A DNA stretch of 64,000 nucleotides. Origin: Endozoicomonas sp. SESOKO1. Its GTDB lineage: Bacteria > Pseudomonadota > Gammaproteobacteria > Pseudomonadales > Endozoicomonadaceae. The stretch's first letter is position 1. Every line of letters begins with the position of its first letter. Where the stretch lies: positions 1-64,000 of the forward strand of contig NZ_JAHHPP010000247.1 in NCBI RefSeq assembly GCF_024606265.1. The letters are read 5' to 3'. Below are positions 53,799-62,837 of this stretch, in pieces. Made by a program: the position numbers and the translations under genes. The notes under the pieces were generated by a model that ran no database searches, was not told the DNA's origin, and worked only from the letters and a program-made list of their open reading frames with translations.

Positions 53799-54896
53799 CT
53801 ATTTGCGAATCAGATGAACGCCCATTTCAGCGTGATGAGTGTATGGAAACTGGTCAAAAAGGGCGATTTTTTCGATGCTATGGGTCTGGCAAATGGTTGA
53901 CAGGTTTTTCCTGAGCGTTTCAGGATTGCAGGAAATGTACAGGATATTGTCGAAATTCTGCACCAGCTTTTCTGTTCCCTCATCAAGACCTGCCCGGGGT
54001 GGATCCACCAGAATGGTTGAGAAATCATAGCTGTCCAGATCGATCTCGCTCAGGCGGCGAAATGCCCGTTCCCTGTTCATGGCCTGGGTAAACTCCTCAC
54101 TGGATAGACGGGCGATTTCTACGTTCTCTACATCGTTCAGCCTAAAGTTTTCCCGGGCTGAATGTACTGAAGTTTTGGCAATTTCAGTGGCCAGTACCCT
54201 GGTAAAATGTCTGGCCAGCACACAGGTGAAATTACCATTCCCGCAATAGAGTTCTAAAAGATCACTGCTACTGCCGGACGTAATCGCTTGTGCGGCACCA
54301 CTGGCCCAGGCAAGCATATGCTCATTAACGCTGGCATTAGGCTGGGTAAAGCTGTTTTCTACCTGGGTGTAATGGAATGGTTTGCCCTTCACGGTCAATG
54401 TTTCAGTGACATAGTCCTGGTCCAGCACCAGTTTCTGCTTACGGGCGCGTCCAATAATGCCGATGCCAAACTGTTCCTGAAGTGCGGTTGCTTCCTGTTT
54501 CCACTGATCATCCAGCTGCCGGTGGTAGATCAGTGACACCAGGGCTTCCTCAGTCTGGGTGGTGAGAAACTCAACCTGAAAAAGCCGTTTCTTCATATGG
54601 CTGCTGGCAATGATAGCCTCCATCAAAGGCATCATTAACCGGTTAATGGTTTCGGAGCCACTGGGAAAGGAGGTGACTTCAAAGGGCTGCCTGGTGTGTG
54701 GATCGAACATCCGGTAGTAGCAACGATCTCCCTCATGCCAGACATGAAACTCTGCCCTCATTCGATAATGGTCAGCTCTGGAGCGGAAAAGCTCCAATTC
54801 AGGAATATCAAACTCGGCAAACTCGTTGCGAATGCAGCTGGCTTTCTCTGCCAGTTGCGCTTCATACCTTTCGGGCTGGACTGTTGGTAGGGACAT
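53799..54896 (-). CDS. trmA: tRNA (uracil-5-)-methyltransferase TrmA
   Basis: TrmA makes 5-methyluridine-54 in the T-loop of tRNA, using S-adenosylmethionine. From the ATG at 54896 the protein has 365 residues (E. coli TrmA 366). Visible are PERYEAQLAEK, HYRMRAEFHVWHEGD, the SAM motif LLELYCGNGNF, TQVENSFTQPNA, ILVDPPRAGLDEGTEKL and the catalytic Cys in YISCNPETLRKNL. The frame is open to 54926, but that start lies inside the terminator hairpin of the upstream gene, so 54896 is preferred, although its ribosome binding site is weak. Confidence 0.96.
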   Translation of the reverse strand: MSLPTVQPERYEAQLAEKASCIRNEFAEFDIPELELFRSRADHYRMRAEFHVWHEGDRCYYRMFDPHTRQPFEVTSFPSGSETINRLMMPLMEAIIASSHMKKRLFQVEFLTTQTEEALVSLIYHRQLDDQWKQEATALQEQFGIGIIGRARKQKLVLDQDYVTETLTVKGKPFHYTQVENSFTQPNASVNEHMLAWASGAAQAITSGSSSDLLELYCGNGNFTCVLARHFTRVLATEIAKTSVHSARENFRLNDVENVEIARLSSEEFTQAMNRERAFRRLSEIDLDSYDFSTILVDPPRAGLDEGTEKLVQNFDNILYISCNPETLRKNLSTICQTHSIEKIALFDQFPYTHHAEMGVHLIRK

Positions 54897-54909
54897 GGCA
54901 CTAGTGATC

Positions 54910-54939
54910 AAATAAAAACGGCCCATATTATGGGCCGTA
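54910..54939 (-). terminator. Rho-independent terminator of the purine permease gene (minus strand)
   Basis: ACGGCCCATA (54919-54928) and TATGGGCCGT (54930-54939) form a perfect 10-bp stem. Read on the minus strand, the hairpin is followed by TTTTATTTG. It lies 50 bases after the stop of the permease gene and 23 bases before the trmA start. Confidence 0.8.
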
Positions 54940-54989
54940 ATCGCATGGGCGTGAAGCGTGGTTTATGACTGGATGCTTAATCCTGATGT

Positions 54990-56297
54990 CTACATGGCGA
55001 TCTTGGCAAGACACAGTGCGCCAACAATATAGGAAGCAATTGATACCTGGCGATAGTTGCCGCTTAATAGTTTCAGAATGATGTAAGAGAGCATGCCGAT
55101 AATAATGCCCTCAGCAATGCTGTAAGTCAGGGGCATAAACAGAAGGGTCAGGAAGGCCGGAATAGACTCACTGAAGTCATCAAGGTCAATCTCCTGGATG
55201 GGAGACATCATGAACAGGCCAACCAATACCAGGGCTGGAGTGGTCGCTGCGCCGGGTACCATCAGGAACAGAGGGGAAAGGAACAGGGCAACCAGGAACA
55301 GGCCTGCCACCACCAGGGCCGTCAGGCCAGAGCGGCCGCCTGCAGATACACCAGTGGCACTTTCCACGAAAGTGGTTACGGTGCTGGTACCAAGGCATGC
55401 GCCTGCTGTAGTGGCCACTGCATCAGCAAACAATGCCTGCTTACAGTTAGGTACTTCGCCTTTGTCGTTCAGCATGTTGGCCTTGGTCGATACGCCCACC
55501 AGGGTGCCTACGGTGTCAAACATGTCGACGAACAGGAAGGTAAACAGGACGATGGCCATGTCCATGGTAAACACTTGATCCCACTGGAACTGGAATAAGA
55601 TCGGTGAAATATCGGGAGGCGTCAGGCCGTTGCTGAAGTCCGGCATGGAAGTGACGCCCAGAGGGAAGCCGATCAGGGTGGTGGCTACAATACCAATCAG
55701 CAGGGCGCCGCGGACATTTTTAACCAGCAGGATGCCGGTAACCAGAATACCGATCAGGGCCAGCAGCGGCTTTGGGTCAGTAAATGAGCCCACCGTTACC
55801 AGTGTCGCAGGGTTTGCTTCGACAATACCGGCATTCTGAAGGCCGATAAAGGCGATAAATAAGCCGATACCGCAGGAAACGGCTTTTTTCAGGCTGAGTG
55901 GAACACTGTTAACAATAGCCTCTCGAATATTGAAAGCGGTCAGAATCAGGAAGATGATACCTTCGAGAAAAACTGCAGTCAGAGCCATTTGCCAGGAGTA
56001 ACCCATGCCAAGCACGACACCATAGGCAAAAAAAGCATTCAGCCCCATTCCCGGAGCCAGGGCAAAAGGCAGCTTTGCCCATACCGCCATTACCAGGGTG
56101 CCGATAATCGCGGAGATGGTGGTGGCTGTAAATACAGCACCAAAATCCATGCCGGCATCTTTAAGAATCAGAGGGTTGACCACAAGAATATAGGCCATGG
56201 TCATGAATGTGGTGAAGCCTGCAATCACCTCGGTTTTGACAGTCGTGCCATGAGCTTTCAGGTCAAAATAATTCTCTAGAAAATCCCTGCCGGACAT
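54990..56297 (-). CDS. NCS2/AzgA-type purine permease
   Basis: This inner-membrane proton symporter takes up adenine, guanine or hypoxanthine. The 435-residue protein has about twelve helices. AzgA/PbuG-group signatures are present: EVIAGFTTFMTMAYILVVNP, PFALAPGMGLNAFFAYGVV, LFTFLFVDMFDTVGTL and TVTTFVESATGVSAGGRSGL. AGGTAA lies upstream of the ATG. It stands alone with a 280-base leader and its own terminator. I looked for a purine riboswitch in the leader and did not recognise one. It complements the purine salvage genes at 22-26 kb. Confidence 0.95.
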   Translation of the reverse strand: MSGRDFLENYFDLKAHGTTVKTEVIAGFTTFMTMAYILVVNPLILKDAGMDFGAVFTATTISAIIGTLVMAVWAKLPFALAPGMGLNAFFAYGVVLGMGYSWQMALTAVFLEGIIFLILTAFNIREAIVNSVPLSLKKAVSCGIGLFIAFIGLQNAGIVEANPATLVTVGSFTDPKPLLALIGILVTGILLVKNVRGALLIGIVATTLIGFPLGVTSMPDFSNGLTPPDISPILFQFQWDQVFTMDMAIVLFTFLFVDMFDTVGTLVGVSTKANMLNDKGEVPNCKQALFADAVATTAGACLGTSTVTTFVESATGVSAGGRSGLTALVVAGLFLVALFLSPLFLMVPGAATTPALVLVGLFMMSPIQEIDLDDFSESIPAFLTLLFMPLTYSIAEGIIIGMLSYIILKLLSGNYRQVSIASYIVGALCLAKIAM

Positions 56298-56577
56298 AAG
56301 TTACCTTCAGTGTTTACATCAGCATTGTGTTCTTTCAATCAGAAGAGGCATTCTAAATATTTGCCTGTTCGGACGGTCGCAAAAGTATTGAAGTTTATAT
56401 TTCTTGAAAATAGTTATTAATACGTATTTATTCTTTTGAGAAATGCTTGATATGAATTGATTAATTGGTTGATAAGTGACCAGTTTGTTGCTGTGATCAG
56501 GTTTCTGTTCAGTGGCGGGTTCGGTGCAGGTGTTAACCGGGTTGTCGATAGATTTTGTGGTTAACTGGCTCCTGGGG

Positions 56578-56778
56578 CTATTTAGAGGGAACAAGGCCTG
56601 GCATTGAGTCCTGGATATTTTTCCGGATCTGCTGCATTTTCAAGGCGATTTGATCACTGTGATGGCCGATCAGGGTCATTCTCTGTTCAAATCCCTGCAG
56701 AGTCTGACAGGCTTTTTGCAGCTTCCGGGGAAGTACTTGCTGTTGGTGTTCAGGTGAGAGAGCTTCGGGCTTGTCCAT
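56578..56778 (-). CDS. Small coiled-coil protein of unknown function
   Basis: From the ATG at 56778 the protein has 66 residues, almost all in one charged helical stretch (LPRKLQKACQTLQGFEQRMT, then IALKMQQIRKNIQDSMPG). The ribosome binding site is weak and the frame is open further upstream. It lies between the GIY-YIG-like gene and the purine permease gene on the same strand, 67 bases downstream of the first. I see no family signature; it may be real because the composition is protein-like, but confidence is limited. Confidence 0.45.
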   Translation of the reverse strand: MDKPEALSPEHQQQVLPRKLQKACQTLQGFEQRMTLIGHHSDQIALKMQQIRKNIQDSMPGLVPSK

Positions 56779-56845
56779 AGCCCAAGTATAGATGGATGTA
56801 AGATACGCTGGCCGGCACATTCAGGGGAAATACCGGCCTGATGGA

Positions 56846-57814
56846 TCAGGCAACTGCAGCCATGCTCTGGCTATTCATGCCTATGGCTCTTGTGTTGAGT
56901 TCTGCCAGCAATTGTTCAATTTGCTGGCGATCGGACGCCTGGTTATCCGACGTCTTCTGGGCCCTGGCTTTTCGGTGTCGCTCAATGGCTTCGCGGATGC
57001 GTTTTTCCCTTGGATCAAGCTCAATGAAAGTCTCTGGTTCAGCGATTTTCGCTGGCTCAGGCTGCTCAATAGCTTCTATCTCAACAGATACGGGAGCAGC
57101 TGGCTTCCTGTTGAGAAGTTCAACCGCATTGCTGTCTCCTGACAGGACAGCGTTGGCTGCTGCCTGAATGGCTTCAAGCTGGGCCGAAATGTCGTCACTG
57201 AGGCAGATGTTGTTCATTTGAACAACGGCATTCACCTGAGAGCCGTTTTCCGGTTTTGCTGCCAGCTTTTCTTTTTGGGCTTCAGCTGCGTTTTCCTGCG
57301 TAGTGGAAGCGTCCAGCTTAATTTCCGGTGATCTGGTGCGTTCAATAGAAACAGGCGTCAGTGGTTGTGCAGGGCCGGGCTGTTGTGGTGCTGCGGTTTT
57401 CTCTTCAGTCTGCTTTTTCGGCTCTGGAGAGATCTCATCAAAGTCATCCACGTCTCCATCGAGCTCGTCAAAGATGCTGGCAAGCTCTTTTTCCAGATTG
57501 GACTTGCGGGTTCGTGTTTTCTTTTTTGGCTGAATCTTTACGGTGCTGGTTTTATAGCCCCGGAGACTGCGAGCGTTCAGCGTTTCAATGGCTTCCTGTT
57601 CAAGCGTGTTAAGCTCATTGCGGTCTTCTACGAAATCCCACTCTTCAACGGCAAAGCCGTCTCTGCCGTGCACCCGAATCTCCTGATATAGCGGGTAGTC
57701 AAGACTCAGCTCGGCTGCAGCCACCATTTTTTCCCATTGGTCAACCAGGTCATTGCGGGTTGACCCAACATAGACTTGAGCGGTGGTTTTGTTGGTGACG
57801 GTGAAGATAATCAA
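56846..57814 (-). CDS. GIY-YIG domain protein with a long disordered tail
   Basis: The 322-residue protein begins with a GIY-YIG-like domain (about 1-95): IIFTVTNKTTAQVYVGSTRN, YPLYQEIRVHGRDGFAVEEW and LNTLEQEAIETLNA. The first motif is IIF rather than GIY, so the usual active-site Tyr of that strand is Phe; the second (YVG), the Arg and the Glu are kept. A basic linker (KKKTRTRKS) and a long Glu/Pro/Ala-rich, probably disordered region follow, ending in a charged helix with PREKRIREAIERHRKARAQK. The start is TTG at 57814, with AAGG upstream. Function unknown; it could be an inactive or modified nuclease. Confidence 0.75.
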   Translation of the reverse strand: MIIFTVTNKTTAQVYVGSTRNDLVDQWEKMVAAAELSLDYPLYQEIRVHGRDGFAVEEWDFVEDRNELNTLEQEAIETLNARSLRGYKTSTVKIQPKKKTRTRKSNLEKELASIFDELDGDVDDFDEISPEPKKQTEEKTAAPQQPGPAQPLTPVSIERTRSPEIKLDASTTQENAAEAQKEKLAAKPENGSQVNAVVQMNNICLSDDISAQLEAIQAAANAVLSGDSNAVELLNRKPAAPVSVEIEAIEQPEPAKIAEPETFIELDPREKRIREAIERHRKARAQKTSDNQASDRQQIEQLLAELNTRAIGMNSQSMAAVA

Positions 57815-57974
57815 CGCTTAAGACCTTGCTATAACTGTAACAGGGGCGCGATTATACCTGTCAATTTCTCAGTGTGCAGGGGGGGATGCTCGTATTTTTC
57901 TGCTTTTTCTACCAGTATCGGTTTTGGTTCAGGAAATGGTCAGATTTGAAAAAACGCTGTCTCATTGGTTTGCT

Positions 57975-57998
57975 GATCCTTATCTTGATCCTTATCTT
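57975..57998. repeat. Tandem 12-bp repeat (GATCCTTATCTT)2
   Basis: Two exact copies overlap the stop codon of the MaoC-SDR gene. A third exact copy lies inside that gene at 59058-59069, again preceded by TTTGCTG-like sequence. Confidence 0.9.
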
Positions 57999-59415
57999 AA
58001 AGGGAGTGATGCGCTCGAAGCGCATTCAACATAACTGGAACAGGATCCAGTTGATCTTTTTTCATAAGGCTTGCTGTCTGGTCCGTTGTCATTTTTGGCA
58101 GCCTTGGCGTAGAGATTCGCAAGCTCTTTTTATTCTTTGACAAAAAGCGGCATACCGTTTCCCCGGCAGCTTTGGCTACCGAATACTCAGCCAGATCTAA
58201 TGGCATATCATCAATCATTACGGTGGAAGGATAAAAAATGTGAGTCAGTCCCTTCGATAGCAGCGGGGTTACGGTCTCAACAAAACCCTTTACATAGTAA
58301 TCAGAAAAACATTGATATTGTTCAACAGAAAACTGCCCGGGTGAAGCTGCGATGAAGGGTGTGGCGAAATAATAGAAATGGCTGGGTTGGAGATCCTTAT
58401 GATTCTCAAACATAGCTTCCCAGTGCGGGGATAGGACGTTGAAATGGAAAGTACTTGCGCTGCCGCCATTGCTACGAATCTCGTTAACCAGTTGCTCTGC
58501 TTCATCGCTGCCACGGTAAAAACTGATGAATACATCGGCTCCACCGGCAGCCAGTAATTTTGCAGCAATTTCCCCTAACCCCCGTGAACCGCCTACGATG
58601 ATGGCTGTCTGGCCGACAAATTCGTCCTGTTTTACCATACCTTTGATCTGTTCGCTGGAAGCCTGAACGACAGGAGAAGGGCGTAAAAATGCCCTGATAT
58701 TGCCGATGAATCCGGGCGCTGTCAGGTCAATAGAGGCCATTGAAAAACGCTCATCATACTCTGCAGTCTGGTAAGTAAATTCGGTTGTATCGTTATCTTT
58801 ATCAGAGGCATAAAGAGAGAAAAATGAGTAGAGGGAATTCAACCCGGGGCAATGCCCGCCCACCAATCGGGTGCTGGCAAGCATGGCAGCCGTACAGACC
58901 GGATCAAGATAAGCGGCAACATTTGGCAATAGTTCCGACAACAGGTCATCGTCGTAAAACAGTTCCAGTTGGCCTCGCGCCTGTGCCACCTCTGCAGCAG
59001 TGAGCTCTTTGGGCGAGGCTTCAGGCGCAGATCCGGGCAAACATTTTTTTTGCTGGTGATCCTTATCTTCCTGGGAAATACCTTTGCACTGCAGCTTAAC
59101 TTTTGACAGTTGGTTGGTCTGGGAGCTGATTTCGATCAACTGCAGGCCAGATTTTTCACTGAATTTAACCTGCACATCCTCACTCAGGATAACCGGTTTT
59201 TTGAAATCGGCCTCCAGGGAAAGGATCGTAACGGGCTTCGGATTGGCGCCAAGAAAGCAGTCAAGAACCCAGAGCAGTGTATGAATGCCATGCACCAGAG
59301 GTTCACCAAACATATACCTTCTTGAGGCGACTTCATCAATATGAAGGGGATTATAATCACCGGACAATTTTGCAAATGCCAGTTGATCACTCAGGGTAAA
59401 CAGGCGTGTTTTCAT
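57997..59415 (-). CDS. Fusion of a MaoC-like hydratase and an SDR ketoreductase
   Basis: The 472-residue protein joins two activities usual in fatty-acid or polyketide-type chemistry. Residues about 1-110 are a MaoC/hot-dog domain with SGDYNPLHIDEVASRRYMFG and GIHTLLWVLD (the SGD-x-NPLH motif holds the catalytic Asp and His). A middle part carries no motif I know. The C-terminal part from about residue 265 is an SDR domain with IIVGGSRGLGEIAAKLLA and EYSVAKAAGE (Tyr-x3-Lys). I use the ATG at 59415; the open frame goes to a TTG at 59442. It diverges from the deacetylase-FkbH-ACP genes, and its substrate may be carried on that ACP. Confidence 0.85.
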   Translation of the reverse strand: MKTRLFTLSDQLAFAKLSGDYNPLHIDEVASRRYMFGEPLVHGIHTLLWVLDCFLGANPKPVTILSLEADFKKPVILSEDVQVKFSEKSGLQLIEISSQTNQLSKVKLQCKGISQEDKDHQQKKCLPGSAPEASPKELTAAEVAQARGQLELFYDDDLLSELLPNVAAYLDPVCTAAMLASTRLVGGHCPGLNSLYSFFSLYASDKDNDTTEFTYQTAEYDERFSMASIDLTAPGFIGNIRAFLRPSPVVQASSEQIKGMVKQDEFVGQTAIIVGGSRGLGEIAAKLLAAGGADVFISFYRGSDEAEQLVNEIRSNGGSASTFHFNVLSPHWEAMFENHKDLQPSHFYYFATPFIAASPGQFSVEQYQCFSDYYVKGFVETVTPLLSKGLTHIFYPSTVMIDDMPLDLAEYSVAKAAGETVCRFLSKNKKSLRISTPRLPKMTTDQTASLMKKDQLDPVPVMLNALRAHHSL

Positions 59416-59652
59416 GAAATGATTCCAGGGATCATCAGGCAAACTTATCTAAGTGCCCAATCAAAAAGTACAGGTTAATCAGTACCGGCCAATTAATTGT
59501 TCTGCCGTGCATTATCCTTGGCCTATATCATCGCCTTGTTACATCGATTCTTTAAAAACAGGTCGGTTAAGTTTCTTTCAATTTTGGCGATCAGTACACG
59601 TATGTTTTTTGAATCGATGGCCCTTAAAGTACAGGGTGGCAGGGAGTGGTTT

Positions 59653-60666
59653 ATGTCGGGGTGGAAAAACAGTTTCTATAAATTGCTGGTTAAATCCGGT
59701 TTGACCCATCTCAGCGCTTACCTTAACCGTCATAAGCTGGTAATCCTCTGCCTGCATTCCCTTTCGCTGAAAGACGAACACTTATTTTGGCCGGGCGTCT
59801 TTATTTCACGGGACAGGCTGATCCCTATTCTGGAGTTTTTGAAACACTCACGATACAACGTCATAAGCCTTGAAGAGGCGCAGCGACATTTGCAGGGAGA
59901 AGTGACTCATGAATATCCAGTGGTCATCACCATTGATGATGGCTGGTGGGCAAGTGTCGCTGAGTTACTGCCAGTTCTTGAGGACTACGAATTCCCTTCA
60001 ACTACCTACGTAACTACCTATTACTGTGATCATCAAATAGCGGTGGTCAATGTACTGTTGCAATACTGGCTCTGGAAAAAGCCGGTGGATACCATCAGCC
60101 TGTCTTTTAATGGCAAGGATTATCAGTTTGCTGGCAGTAGTAACAGCGAACTGGTCAAGAAGATCGAGTCCTCTATCCGTGAATTTGATGACCAGGAAAA
60201 AATGGCGTTTCTGGCAGAAATTGCTGACTTTCTGGGACAGGATAAAGCCGATCTTACCGACCGGCGTTTCCACAACGCCAGCTACGATGAGCTGGCCCGG
60301 GTTGTGCAAAATCCACTGCACTCAATCCAGTTACACACCCATACCCACCGACTTCCGGAAGATGCAGCAGGTATTCAGCGTGAAATAGGGATTAACCGGG
60401 AAAAACTGACGGCATCGCTTAAGCCACCCTATGGCGTGGATCATCTTTGCTACCCCAGTGGTATCTGGCAGCCAGGACATATTCCCGATCTGGAGGCGCT
60501 GGGGGTGCGCACTGCGACAACTCTGGATGAGGGGCTTAACCACCGTGGCGAGCATTTGCTGAAGCTGAAAAGGAACCTGGTGATGGATAACCGCAGTCTT
60601 GACCAGCTTAAAGTAACCATGTCCGGCATTATGGATATGGCCCGGGGACTAAAACAAAAATTATGA
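59653..60666 (+). CDS. Polysaccharide deacetylase (NodB-like) family protein
   Basis: The 337-residue protein has the NodB homology fold. Motif 1 is PVVITIDDGWW (the Asp pair), motif 2 is IQLHTHTHRLP (metal-binding His-x3-His), and LCYPSGIW matches the later catalytic-site region. Family members remove N- or O-acetyl groups from sugars. No signal peptide is evident from the ATG at 59653, chosen for its AGGGAG ribosome binding site 6 bases upstream; the frame is open to 59497. It may act in the cytosol on a precursor of the cluster product. Its TGA overlaps an ATG of the FkbH gene. Confidence 0.85.
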   Translation: MSGWKNSFYKLLVKSGLTHLSAYLNRHKLVILCLHSLSLKDEHLFWPGVFISRDRLIPILEFLKHSRYNVISLEEAQRHLQGEVTHEYPVVITIDDGWWASVAELLPVLEDYEFPSTTYVTTYYCDHQIAVVNVLLQYWLWKKPVDTISLSFNGKDYQFAGSSNSELVKKIESSIREFDDQEKMAFLAEIADFLGQDKADLTDRRFHNASYDELARVVQNPLHSIQLHTHTHRLPEDAAGIQREIGINREKLTASLKPPYGVDHLCYPSGIWQPGHIPDLEALGVRTATTLDEGLNHRGEHLLKLKRNLVMDNRSLDQLKVTMSGIMDMARGLKQKL

Positions 60667-60686
60667 TCCGCACACAGGAAGGCAGC

Positions 60687-60722
60687 ATGGACGGCAATAT
60701 GGATAACAACATGGATAACAAC
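60687..60722 (+). repeat. Tandem 12-bp repeat at the FkbH gene start
   Basis: Two exact copies of ATGGATAACAAC (60699-60710, 60711-60722) follow a degenerate copy ATGGACGGCAAT (60687-60698). Each unit begins with an in-frame ATG, so copy number would change the N-terminal length only. Confidence 0.85.
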
Positions 60723-62516
60723 ACAAACCAGCGCCTGTCGTATCCACTGGACTATCCATTTATCCAGCGTCACCAGAAGAAATTGCGCCGGGAACTTAAG
60801 GCCAGGTTGTCCCAGCCAGCACTGCGGGTAGCGGTGCTTGGTGGTTCCACCACGCAGGAGGTCAGCAACTATATCGAGCTGTTTCTTTTGCAGGCTGGCG
60901 TTAATGTTGAAATTTTTGAGTCGGATTACAACCGGTTCTACGAAAGTGCTTTATTTGACGATGGAGCGCTAAAAGCGTTTGATCCCCAGATTATTTATCT
61001 GCACACCAGCAGCGTAAATGTTACCGGGTGGCCAGCCGTTGACAGTACTCAAACGTCCATTGATGCCTTTATCGGGCAGTTGGTGCACCGTTTTCAAAGT
61101 GTCTGGACTGCTCTGACAGAGAAATTTAATGCCTCGATTATTCAAAATAACTTTGAGCTTCCTGGCACCCGGCCATTGGGTAACCAGGACGCTATACAGG
61201 CAGCAGGTCGCAGTTATATCACCCGGCAGATCAATCAGCGATTTGCCGAACATGCACAAAATACGTCGGGGTTTATCCTTCATGACCTGAATTACTTGTC
61301 CGCCAGGTTTGGCCTTGACCGTTGGTACGATCCGGCCCAATGGTACGCCTATAAATTTGCCATGAGCAGAGAGGCTTTTATTGAGGTAGGCTACAGTGTT
61401 GCCGCCCAGATCAAGGCTGCCGTTGGTCTGGTCAAAAAAGTGGTTATCTGTGATCTGGACAACACCCTGTGGGGTGGAGTTATCGGTGATGACGGTCTTG
61501 ATGGTATACAGGTCGGTGCGGGCAATGCGACAGCGGAAGGGTTCAGTGATCTGCAGACTTACCTGAAGGCGCTCAGGGAGCGTGGCATACTGCTGGCGGT
61601 CTGCAGTAAGAATGAGCGACAAAATGCGGAGGATGGTTTTACCCATCCGGACAGTGTGTTGAAACTTGATGATTTCAGTGCCTTCCAGGCCAACTGGAAT
61701 CACAAGCCCGGGAATATTGAGCAAATCGCCAGGGACCTGAACCTTGGCCTGGGTGCGATGGTGTTTCTGGATGACAACCCGGCTGAACGTGCGATAGTGG
61801 CGCAAAACCTGCCCGCCCTAGCGGTACCCGATATTGGTGATGACAGCACCCGCTATATCCACTTCCTGGACAGGAGCGGGCTGTTTGAGCAGCCGTCATT
61901 GAGCCAGGACGATTTACAGCGAGCCAGTATGTATGCCCAGAACCAGCAGCGTACCGAACTGAAGAACGCCAGCCAGAACTATGGTGATTACCTGCAATCG
62001 TTGCAAATGACCGCAACCATTGAACCGGTCAATTCAATGGCATTGCCAAGGGCTGCCCAGCTGATCAACAAAACCAATCAGTTCAATCTCACCGGTTTGC
62101 GCTTTACCGAACAGGAAGTGGCCGGTTTTATGGACTCTCCCGATTATCTCACGCTTTATGGCCGACTTACCGATCGCTTTGGTGACAATGGCATCGTTTC
62201 CGTCATTGTTGGCGAGCGTCAGGGGAGTGAACTGCATATCCGCTGTTGGGTAATGAGTTGTCGTGTGTTCAAGCGGGAGATGGAGGCAGCAATGCTGTCA
62301 GGGCTGCTGTCACTGGCTAAAGAAAATGGGATAGACAATGTTATCGGTTACTATGTACCGAGAGAAAAAAATGGCCTGGTAAAAGACTTTTACCAGGAGT
62401 CGGGTTTTCAACTTTTGCATTGCTCCGACGATAACAGTAGTCAATGGCAGTACAGTATTGGCAGCGAAATGCCTGAACGTGATATTCCCATCACCATAAA
62501 TCCGGCGACAGAATAA
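60687..62516 (+). CDS. FkbH-like HAD-superfamily enzyme
   Basis: FkbH-type enzymes take 1,3-bisphosphoglycerate and load a glyceryl unit on an acyl carrier protein; other members have different substrates. This 609-residue protein has an N-terminal region of the SGNH-like type (AVLGGSTTQEVSNYIELFLL), then the HAD-IIIC domain with VVICDLDNTLWGGVIGDDGL (about 250-270), LLAVCSKNERQNA and MVFLDDNPAER, and a C-terminal GNAT-like part (NQFNLTGLRFTEQEV, then FQESGF-like FYQESGFQLL). I chose ATG 60687 (AGGAAGG upstream); ATG 60663 overlaps the previous stop. The first codons are a 12-bp repeat (MDGN-MDNN-MDNN). The ACP gene follows by 20 bases. Confidence 0.92.
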   Translation: MDGNMDNNMDNNTNQRLSYPLDYPFIQRHQKKLRRELKARLSQPALRVAVLGGSTTQEVSNYIELFLLQAGVNVEIFESDYNRFYESALFDDGALKAFDPQIIYLHTSSVNVTGWPAVDSTQTSIDAFIGQLVHRFQSVWTALTEKFNASIIQNNFELPGTRPLGNQDAIQAAGRSYITRQINQRFAEHAQNTSGFILHDLNYLSARFGLDRWYDPAQWYAYKFAMSREAFIEVGYSVAAQIKAAVGLVKKVVICDLDNTLWGGVIGDDGLDGIQVGAGNATAEGFSDLQTYLKALRERGILLAVCSKNERQNAEDGFTHPDSVLKLDDFSAFQANWNHKPGNIEQIARDLNLGLGAMVFLDDNPAERAIVAQNLPALAVPDIGDDSTRYIHFLDRSGLFEQPSLSQDDLQRASMYAQNQQRTELKNASQNYGDYLQSLQMTATIEPVNSMALPRAAQLINKTNQFNLTGLRFTEQEVAGFMDSPDYLTLYGRLTDRFGDNGIVSVIVGERQGSELHIRCWVMSCRVFKREMEAAMLSGLLSLAKENGIDNVIGYYVPREKNGLVKDFYQESGFQLLHCSDDNSSQWQYSIGSEMPERDIPITINPATE

Positions 62517-62536
62517 GATCATAGAAGGAGCTAATT

Positions 62537-62806
62537 GTGGCTATTCCGGCAACTGTTTTGGCGACTGTTTTGGCAACAACCAGTGAAATCATCCGTGATA
62601 TCCTGGACGAGGATAGTCTGGAAATAACGGAGCAAACACAACGCAGTGCCCTTGAAAGTTGGGATTCAATGGCCCAGATACAGATCATCTGCGCTATTGA
62701 AAAAGACTTCGCGATAAAATTTTCGCTGGATGAACTGGAGCAGTTGAATCAAATGGACAGCGTTGGAGATGTTGTTTCCCTGGTCTCTGTCAAAACATCT
62801 GCATAG
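62537..62806 (+). CDS. Acyl carrier protein
   Basis: The 89-residue acidic protein has the four-helix ACP pattern. The phosphopantetheine attachment site is the Ser at about residue 44 in ESWDSMAQIQII, preceding helix II, and an FSLDELEQLNQMDSVGDVV segment matches the end of the ACP fold. The start is GTG with AGAAGGAG upstream. The N-terminus includes a near-exact 12-bp tandem repeat (ATVLATVLA). It is the likely acceptor for the unit made by the FkbH-like enzyme and handled by the MaoC-SDR protein. It follows the FkbH gene by 20 bases. Confidence 0.93.
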   Translation: MAIPATVLATVLATTSEIIRDILDEDSLEITEQTQRSALESWDSMAQIQIICAIEKDFAIKFSLDELEQLNQMDSVGDVVSLVSVKTSA

Positions 62807-62837
62807 CACAATCATCAATCAAAAATAACAATCTCAT

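Noticed and set aside
56298..56577. Purine riboswitch in the leader of the NCS2 permease gene
   Set aside because: I searched the minus strand for the conserved core of the purine riboswitch and found no match; the leader is only AT-rich.
60969..61805. 278-residue minus-strand open frame inside the FkbH gene
   Set aside because: It runs opposite the HAD domain of a clear FkbH-like protein and has no motif of its own.
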